19,124 nt of DNA, taken from assembly GCA_002450925.1 (NCBI GenBank), contig DKAU01000033.1, forward strand, positions 1 to 19,124. The letters run 5' to 3'. The notes under the pieces were generated by a model. It was not told the origin of the DNA, searched no databases, and saw only the letters and a program-made list of their open reading frames with translations. Positions 14,623-19,124 of the stretch are shown piece by piece; the stretch's first letter is position 1; each line of letters begins with the position of its first letter. The stretch is from Thiobacillus sp. UBA6918. GTDB taxonomy: Bacteria > Pseudomonadota > Gammaproteobacteria > Burkholderiales > Thiobacillaceae. The position numbers and the translations under genes are program-made.

Positions 14623-15138
14623 TTACTTCTTGTCTGCAGCAGGTTCAGCCGCCTTGAAACTGGCGCCTGCGGAATTAGCCATGTAAGCCACGGTGCGAGC
14701 TACCTCAAGGTCCGTCAAATCCGGATCGCCGCCGCGTGGAGGCATCTTGCGGATGCCATTGGTGGCATTCTCGATCAGCTTACCAAAACCCTGGGCAATA
14801 CGCGGAGCCCAGTCAGCCTTGTTGTTCATCTTGGGTGCTCCAAGCGCGCCCGAGCTGTGACATGAGGTACAAGTTTCATTGAAGACCTCCTCGCCGGAAC
14901 GCTCAACTACTGGCGCGTTGGGGTCGCGTGCCGCGAGCTTGGCTGCAGGTGCAATGTTTTTGAGAACAGCCTTCTCGGCTATCTCGGGCTTGTCCTCATC
15001 CACCTGACCACTCTGGATGCTGTTGACCAGAAAAAGAATCAGCACAATGGCTATCAACGGAGCCACCAGCCCGAGTACAACTGAAACCAGCACTTCCTGG
15101 GGCGTGGCTTTGGTCATTTTGGCATCGGAGTCAGCCAT
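14623..15138 (-). CDS. Membrane-anchored cytochrome c5 family protein
   Basis: A 171-residue monohaem cytochrome. Residues 16-39 form one N-terminal membrane helix, probably an uncleaved anchor leaving the haem domain in the periplasm. Haem-binding CTSCH is at 90-94 and the likely axial Met is Met132 in RKMPPRGG, the cytochrome c5 pattern. The segment 42-80 is an Ala/Pro/Lys-rich linker, and the tail (AAEPAADKK) is low-complexity. It should shuttle electrons between periplasmic or membrane redox partners, perhaps to a terminal oxidase; the partner is not in this window. ATG 15138 is supported by AAGGA 6 nt upstream and a TATAAT box beyond it. It is transcribed alone, with the bidirectional terminator behind it. 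Confidence 0.92.
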   Translation of the reverse strand: MADSDAKMTKATPQEVLVSVVLGLVAPLIAIVLILFLVNSIQSGQVDEDKPEIAEKAVLKNIAPAAKLAARDPNAPVVERSGEEVFNETCTSCHSSGALGAPKMNNKADWAPRIAQGFGKLIENATNGIRKMPPRGGDPDLTDLEVARTVAYMANSAGASFKAAEPAADKK

Positions 15139-15171
15139 GTTCTGTCCTTAAAGAAAGATTGCAAAGCCTGA

Positions 15172-15200
15172 ATTATAAGGAAAGCCGGGGACTCGGGAAA
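15172..15200 (-). promoter_or_regulatory. Sigma-70-type promoter of the cytochrome c5 gene
   Basis: The minus strand has a perfect -10, TATAAT (15177-15172). Seventeen bases upstream is a poor -35, TTTCCC (15200-15195). The predicted start site is about 27 bp before the ATG at 15138, leaving room for the AAGGA ribosome-binding site. Confidence 0.5.
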
Positions 15201-15251
15201 CCTCGGCGTAACTGGACGGGGCATGGCAAAAAGGCTAAGCTTCGGCCTCCC

Positions 15252-15328
15252 GCGCCCGTAGCTCAGCTGGATAGAGTACTGCCCTCCGAAGGCAGGGGTC
15301 GTGCGTTCGAATCGCGCCGGGCGCGCCA
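15252..15328 (+). tRNA. tRNA-Arg(CCG)
   Basis: A 77-nt cloverleaf including encoded CCA. The acceptor arms GCGCCCG and CGGGCGC pair over 7 bp, with discriminator G then CCA. The D arm GCTC..GAGT encloses AGCTGGATA. The anticodon stem CTGCC/GGCAG encloses loop CTCCGAA, giving anticodon CCG, which reads the Arg codon CGG. The T arm GTGCG/CGCGC encloses TTCGAAT. It is a single tRNA with no integrase or att-like repeat nearby. Confidence 0.97.
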
Positions 15329-15398
15329 GATTGCCTATCCTGCACAAGGCTTCCCTTGCGGAATCAATTGCAGTTCAGTTCCGGCGCCAGCAAGGGCG

Positions 15399-16061
15399 CT
15401 AAGCGGCGACTTGCTCGCCTTCTTCTGTGGGTTCAACCTGTTTGATGCGGAATCCGGTAAATGCCGCAAAAACTCCTGTCAGGACCAAAAGCGGAAGTAC
15501 GATACGCAGTACCGCCAAAGCTTGGGATTGCTGGCCCTCCCAGGTTTCGCTCATTTTCTCGGTGTTCTCCCCGGCAATTCGGGCAATCCTGTCAGCCGGC
15601 TGCACCGCCCGGATTGACACTACATTTAGCTTGAACAGGGCTTCTCTTGCGAGATCCCAGTTCTTGTCAGGACGCGCCAGCGCGCTTTCTAGTTCAAGTC
15701 TTAGCCCTTCGATTTCCTGGAGGGCGGATTTCAGGTCCCCGACTGCCGTGGCATCACCAGTTTCAAGCTTTTCCAGCGCAGCCATTTCCTTGTCAATGGC
15801 CTCTTTCTGCTGCAATACCTTTCCTTGGTAATCCTGATATTCAAGTACGGTTGAATAGTATTCATTAATGGTCAGCTGGTATCCATAGACCAAAGATTTA
15901 ATGGATTGCGCAATGCGATAGGTTTGGAGGGTTGATACACGGGCCTGTGCCGCTGACATGTCCGCCTTGTAGACATGTTCGCTGGCCGAATAGACAAGCC
16001 CTGCCGCAACCAGCACGGCTCCCGCAACAATGAACGACCCCGAGCGAGCTCCCAATTTCAT
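15399..16061 (-). CDS. Uncharacterised two-TM helical-bundle envelope protein
   Basis: I do not recognise this 220-residue protein. Residues 9-25 and about 183-204 are membrane helices. The 155 residues between are strongly helical with heptad-like stretches (VLQQKEAIDKEMAALEKLE; DLKSALQEIEGLRLELESALARP), and should lie in the periplasm. The C-terminus is a short acidic cytoplasmic tail (KQVEPTEEGEQVAA). This resembles the four-helix sensory module of chemoreceptors or sensor kinases, including NEYYSTVLEYQDYQGK early and an Arg-rich helix late, but with no HAMP or signalling domain. ATG 16061 is chosen because AAAGGGA lies 7 nt upstream; the longer open frame to 16166 lacks such support. It is divergent from the DUF971 gene and could partner another protein in trans. 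Confidence 0.75.
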   Translation of the reverse strand: MKLGARSGSFIVAGAVLVAAGLVYSASEHVYKADMSAAQARVSTLQTYRIAQSIKSLVYGYQLTINEYYSTVLEYQDYQGKVLQQKEAIDKEMAALEKLETGDATAVGDLKSALQEIEGLRLELESALARPDKNWDLAREALFKLNVVSIRAVQPADRIARIAGENTEKMSETWEGQQSQALAVLRIVLPLLVLTGVFAAFTGFRIKQVEPTEEGEQVAA

Positions 16062-16220
16062 GACGTGTCCCTTTCTTTTTGATATCGAAAAGGTTAGTCG
16101 ACAAAGAAAAGGGCGCCTTACAGCAAAACAGCCAAAGCAGGACCGGCATTGTCCATATGCTTCCATTCACCTCGACTTTATGGTGCAATCAATACTTTAG
16201 TAATTTACTCAGGAATTGGC

Positions 16221-16616
16221 ATGTCCGGACTTTCCCCCAGTACCCCCATCCCCACAGAAATCAAACTGCACAAGGCCTCCAAAAAGCTGGAGATTGCCTT
16301 CAGTGACGGTGCCAGTTTTGAATTGCCTTTTGAATATCTGCGTGTGTATTCCCCCTCTGCCGAAGTTCGCGGCCACGGCCCAGGACAGGAAGTGCTGCAG
16401 GTAGGCAAACAACACGTCGACATTGAGCGCATAGAGCCGGTGGGCCAATATGCGGTGGTGCTGGAGTTCTCAGACAAGCACAACTCGGGGATCTATTCCT
16501 GGGACTACTTATATGATCTGGGCGCCAACTACAAGGCCAAGTGGGAAGATTACCTAAGCCGCATGGAAGCGGCAGGGGCGTCACGGGAGCCTGCCGATCA
16601 CAAATACAAGGCATGA
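16221..16616 (+). CDS. DUF971 (gamma-butyrobetaine-hydroxylase N-terminal-like) protein
   Basis: A 131-residue soluble protein of the DUF971/GBBH-like_N family, seen in PTEIKLHKASKKLEIAFSDG, FELPFEYLRVYSPSAEVRGHGPGQ, VGKQHVDIERIEPVGQYAV and FSDKHNSGIYSWDYLYDLG. The fold occurs as an N-terminal domain in 2-oxoglutarate dioxygenases and as a stand-alone protein in proteobacteria, where some relatives have been linked to iron-sulfur protein biogenesis. Its biochemical role is not settled. ATG 16221 is preceded by AGGA at 6-nt spacing. The last four bases overlap the start of the fructosamine kinase gene (ATGA), so the two are likely translationally coupled. ubiE, a frequent neighbour in betaproteobacteria as I recall, is not next to it here. 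Confidence 0.88.
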   Translation: MSGLSPSTPIPTEIKLHKASKKLEIAFSDGASFELPFEYLRVYSPSAEVRGHGPGQEVLQVGKQHVDIERIEPVGQYAVVLEFSDKHNSGIYSWDYLYDLGANYKAKWEDYLSRMEAAGASREPADHKYKA

Positions 16617-17494
16617 GGATAGGCCCGGCTGTTGAGGGTGCAATTGCGGCCGCAACAGCCACTAAGAATTTCAAGATCGACTCCGCTCGCCCCATGGGTG
16701 GAGGCTGCATCAATCAGGCCTGGTCCCTGGAAGGCAACGGCCAACGCTATTTCGTCAAGACCAACAGCGCCCAACTTTCGGACATGTTCGAGGCTGAGGC
16801 GGACGGTTTGAAAGAACTGGAGTCCGCCCATGCCTTGCGCGTACCCCACCCTGTAACTACCGGCACGGCCCAAGGGGAAGCTTTTCTGGTGCTGGAATTC
16901 ATTGAAATGGGCGGCCAAGGTGATCCCACCCGCATGGGGCAGGCGCTTGCTGAGCAACACCGCAAAACCGCGGGGCGATTTGGCTGGTCTCGCGACAACA
17001 CCATAGGCAGCACCCCACAGCACAACCCCTGGACGGCCGACTGGGTAGATTTTCTCAGAACGCAACGTTTGGGATTTCAGTTGCAACTGGCAAAAAAGAA
17101 CGGGCTTGGTACGAAAATATCAAGCCTTGGCGAGCGCCTGTTGTTGAGACTAAGCGACTTTTTCAGCGCTTATCACCCCCTCCCTTCGCTGCTCCATGGC
17201 GACCTTTGGGGAGGGAATGCCGCATTCAACAATTCCGGCGAACCGGTTGTATTTGACCCAGCGGTTTATTATGGCGACCGAGAAACAGACATCGCCATGA
17301 CTGAACTGTTCGGCGGCTTTGGACCCGGGTTTTATGCGGCTTACAGCGAAGTCTGGCAACTTGATCCGGGATATAAAACTCGCAAAACACTTTACAACCT
17401 TTATCACATTTTGAATCACGCCAACCTCTTCGGCGGCGGCTATATTGCACAGGCCGAAACCATGATTCAGCGTCTGTTATCCGAAGTCAAATAA
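16613..17494 (+). CDS. Fructosamine kinase family protein (ketosamine-3-kinase-like)
   Basis: A 293-residue protein of the fructosamine/ribulosamine-3-kinase family (APH-like kinase fold, about 290 residues). Residues 28-50 are the nucleotide-binding part (PMGGGCINQAWSL, then the ATP-binding Lys49 in RYFVKTN). HGDLWGGN (195-202) is the catalytic loop with Asp197 and Asn202, and FDPAVYYGDRE (214-224) holds the metal-binding Asp215. These enzymes phosphorylate sugars glycated onto protein amines, destabilising the adduct; bacterial members often prefer ribulosamines or erythrulosamines. ATG 16613 overlaps the upstream stop as ATGA. The frame extends upstream to 16541, inside DUF971, without similarity. 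Confidence 0.92.
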   Translation: MRIGPAVEGAIAAATATKNFKIDSARPMGGGCINQAWSLEGNGQRYFVKTNSAQLSDMFEAEADGLKELESAHALRVPHPVTTGTAQGEAFLVLEFIEMGGQGDPTRMGQALAEQHRKTAGRFGWSRDNTIGSTPQHNPWTADWVDFLRTQRLGFQLQLAKKNGLGTKISSLGERLLLRLSDFFSAYHPLPSLLHGDLWGGNAAFNNSGEPVVFDPAVYYGDRETDIAMTELFGGFGPGFYAAYSEVWQLDPGYKTRKTLYNLYHILNHANLFGGGYIAQAETMIQRLLSEVK

Positions 17495-17603
17495 GCCCGA
17501 ATTCCTTGTTGTACCGCTATTAAAGAAACATCCAACTTGGCCGTTATCCCCCTTGCGTAAACCGGCTCTTGCCGGAAAAACCAAATAAATTGCGGAGAGA
17601 GAA

Positions 17604-17996
17604 GTGGCAGAGGCTGATGCGCTGAAAGGTGTCAAAGTGATGGTCATCGACGATAGCAACACCATCCGTCGCAGCGCCGAAATCTTCCTGAACCAGGCTG
17701 GCTGTGAAGTCATCCTTGCACAGGATGGTTTTGAGGCCCTGTCCAAAATTACCGACCACCAGCCTGATGTGGTCTTTGTCGACATCATGATGCCGCGTTT
17801 GGACGGGTATCAGACATGCTCGCTGATTAAGCGCAATGCGCGCTACCGGACAACGCCGGTAATCATGCTCTCTTCCAAGGATGGTTTGTTCGACCGTGCA
17901 CGTGGGCGCATGGTCGGGTCGGATGAATATCTGACCAAACCTTTTACCAAGGATACGCTGCTCAAGGCCGTGCGCGACCACGCCAGAACAGCGTGA
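17604..17996 (+). CDS. pilG: Twitching-motility response regulator PilG
   Basis: A 130-residue single-domain CheY-like receiver. DD at the N-terminal acidic pocket (VMVIDDSNTIRRSAE), the phospho-acceptor Asp in VFVDIMMPRLDGYQTC, Ser in MLSSKDG and Lys in YLTKPF are all present. IMMPRLDGYQTC and SKDGLFDRARGRMVGSDEYLTKPF are close to Pseudomonas PilG. In the Pil-Chp system PilG is phosphorylated by ChpA and promotes pilus extension and cAMP signalling. GTG 17604 has GGAG 6 nt upstream; no ATG is available earlier in the domain. It begins the pilGHIJ order, 19 bp before pilH. Confidence 0.95.
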   Translation: MAEADALKGVKVMVIDDSNTIRRSAEIFLNQAGCEVILAQDGFEALSKITDHQPDVVFVDIMMPRLDGYQTCSLIKRNARYRTTPVIMLSSKDGLFDRARGRMVGSDEYLTKPFTKDTLLKAVRDHARTA

Positions 17997-18015
17997 TTTT
18001 TTTCTGGAGCCAATC

Positions 18016-18381
18016 ATGACAATCAGCCGCATTTTAGTAGTAGACGACTCTCCAACAGAGCGCTTTTTCATTTCTGACCTGCTGGTCAAGAACGGTTTTC
18101 TGGTCAGCATGGCTGAAAGCGGCGAAGATGGTATCGCCCAGGCCAAGCAAACACAGCCGGACCTCATCATCATGGACGTCATCATGCCGGGCATGAACGG
18201 CTATCAGGCCACCCGCGCGCTTTCCAAGGACGAGGCCACCAAGAATATTCCGATCATCATCTGCACGACCAAGGACCAGGAGACTGACCGGGTTTGGGGA
18301 ATGCGCCAAGGCGCCAAGGCCTACCTGGTCAAGCCCATCAATCCTGATGAACTGATCAAACAGATCCGCGCCCTGGGTTAA
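18016..18381 (+). CDS. pilH: Twitching-motility response regulator PilH
   Basis: A 121-residue single-domain receiver with the acidic pair in ILVVDDSPTERFF, phospho-Asp in LIIMDVIMPGMNGYQATR, Thr-Thr in ICTTKDQETDRVWG, and Lys in YLVKPIN. This pattern matches PilH, the second CheY-like protein of the Pil-Chp system, which modulates pilus retraction and phosphate flow away from PilG. GGAG upstream supports the ATG at 18016. It lies 19 bp after pilG and 17 bp before pilI in one operon. Confidence 0.95.
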   Translation: MTISRILVVDDSPTERFFISDLLVKNGFLVSMAESGEDGIAQAKQTQPDLIIMDVIMPGMNGYQATRALSKDEATKNIPIIICTTKDQETDRVWGMRQGAKAYLVKPINPDELIKQIRALG

Positions 18382-18398
18382 TCTGACAGAGACATTGC

Positions 18399-18911
18399 AT
18401 GTCGCGAAAATTCAACCTCCGCCAATTCCAGACTGACCTGTCCAAGCGCATGCAGGCGGCAGCCCTGGCACCTGCACAGGCTTCCCGTCTGGGGTTTCAG
18501 GCAGCAGGGGCCAACTGGCTGGTGCCGTTGGACGATATTGACGAGGTGATGCCGCTTCCTGAAATTGTTGTCACGCCAGGAACAAAGCGCTGGTTTCGAG
18601 GCATGACGAACATCCGCGGCAATCTTTATGCCGTTACCGATCTGAGCGATTTCCTGACTGGGAACCCGACCGTCGAATCCGGTGATACCCGCTTGTTGCT
18701 GGTTCATCGCAAACACGACGTGAATTCGGCGCTGATTGTCCAGCGCTCACTCGGGCTGAAACAGGTCGGGCAATTTGAAGCATCCCCAGAAAAGCCGCAA
18801 TGGGATTGCGGCGCAATGAGTTACCAGGAGTCCGGTGGCACAACCTGGCTTGAAATAGATATTCCCCGATTGCTCGCCGATACGGCGTTCTTGTCAGTAG
18901 AAGCACAATAA
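18399..18911 (+). CDS. pilI: Pilus chemosensory adaptor PilI (CheW domain)
   Basis: A 170-residue protein with a single CheW-like domain over most of its length. LGFQAAGANWLVPLDDIDEVMPLPEIVVTPGTKRWFRGMTNIRGNLYAVTDLSDFL is the typical CheW/PilI core, including the NIRG(N)LYAVTDL strand-loop-strand. The N-terminus FNLRQFQTDLSKRMQAAA is the family's leading helix. It should couple the receptor PilJ to the kinase ChpA at the cell pole. The Shine-Dalgarno is weak (AGAGA before ATG 18399). It is 22 bp upstream of pilJ. Confidence 0.93.
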   Translation: MSRKFNLRQFQTDLSKRMQAAALAPAQASRLGFQAAGANWLVPLDDIDEVMPLPEIVVTPGTKRWFRGMTNIRGNLYAVTDLSDFLTGNPTVESGDTRLLLVHRKHDVNSALIVQRSLGLKQVGQFEASPEKPQWDCGAMSYQESGGTTWLEIDIPRLLADTAFLSVEAQ

Positions 18912-18933
18912 CTTGATTTAGTGGAGAAAACCC

Positions 18934-19124
18934 ATGTCTACGGCTAACCCGATCACCAAACTCAAAGGCCTTGCTGGGCGAATGTCCAGCTCCGTCAAAG
19001 GCATTTCTTTAGGTGATCAAACCACGTTGATCATGCAAAATCTGCGGAAAATCGCAGACCGTCCAGCCGGGAAAGTGCCCCTGGTAGGACATCTGCCGAT
19101 TGAAAAGCAGTATCTCTACATTGG
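18934..19124 (+). CDS. pilJ: Type IV pilus methyl-accepting chemotaxis protein PilJ, 3'-truncated
   Basis: The window holds the first 63 codons only. GGAG (18922-18925) precedes ATG 18934. The visible protein begins MSTANPITKLKGLAGRMSS and reaches KVPLVGHLPIEKQYLYI, the motif that in PilJ precedes the first transmembrane helix. Gene order (after pilG, pilH, pilI) makes PilJ the expected call; no transmembrane or signalling domain is in view. Confidence 0.85.
   Translation, partial: MSTANPITKLKGLAGRMSSSVKGISLGDQTTLIMQNLRKIADRPAGKVPLVGHLPIEKQYLYI

Noticed and set aside
15252..15328. tRNA-Arg as an integration site for a mobile element
   Set aside because: No integrase, no repeated tRNA 3' end and no change of gene style on either side.
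15384..15399. GCGCC-AGCAAG-GGCGC hairpin after the tRNA, touching the stop of the two-TM protein gene
   Set aside because: No T-run on either strand and a short stem; insufficient for a terminator call.
17562..17575. CCGGC-TCTT-GCCGG hairpin between the fructosamine kinase gene and pilG
   Set aside because: The stem is only 5 bp and is followed by A residues, not T, on the plus strand; it is not a convincing terminator for the kinase gene.

Overview
The window looks like chromosomal DNA of a Gram-negative betaproteobacterium. I infer a member of the Nitrosomonadales-like group from the mix of PilGHIJ, Rep, a membrane-anchored cytochrome c5, DUF971 and PPK1 proteins and from moderately high GC; no rRNA or marker gene fixes the genus. 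It is gene-dense, no gap without a gene exceeds about 160 bp, and I see no insertion sequence, prophage, CRISPR or integrase.

Layout. 1-1099 (+): the 3' part of a PfkB-family sugar/nucleoside kinase and a SlyB-like glycine-zipper lipoprotein, then a strong hairpin. 1176-2666 (+): Ppx/GppA exopolyphosphatase. 2667-6758 (-): PPK1 polyphosphate kinase, a PlcP-type metallophosphoesterase and a GT4 glycosyltransferase of Agt type, apparently one operon. 6863-7315 (+): SixA-type phosphohistidine phosphatase, divergent from ppk1. 7328-8158 (-): an uncharacterised ferritin-like/acyl-ACP-desaturase-like di-iron protein. 8315-9884 (+): OlsB-like and OlsA-like acyltransferases for ornithine lipid. 9811-10638 (-): ApaH. 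10700-12682 (+): Rep helicase. 12747-14570 (+): a three-domain glutaminase-STAS-cyclic-nucleotide-binding protein. 14623-15138 (-): cytochrome c5. 15252-15328 (+): tRNA-Arg(CCG). 15399-16061 (-): an unknown two-TM helical envelope protein. 16221-17494 (+): DUF971 protein and fructosamine kinase. 17604-19124 (+): pilG, pilH, pilI and the beginning of pilJ, the type IV pilus chemosensory operon.

The main observation is that positions 1.2-9.9 kb read as a phosphorus-economy region. It holds polyphosphate synthesis and hydrolysis (ppk1, ppx), a probable phospholipid-to-glycolipid route (plcP, agt), and a probable ornithine-lipid route (olsB, olsA). The 156-bp gap between the di-iron gene and olsB carries two oppositely oriented sequences resembling PhoB (PHO) boxes, one with 16/18 matches to the E. 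coli consensus, each about 45 bp before its gene's start codon. A weaker box of the same 7+4+7 form lies before plcP. The di-iron gene is therefore a candidate for an undescribed PhoB-regulated lipid or fatty-acid-modifying enzyme.
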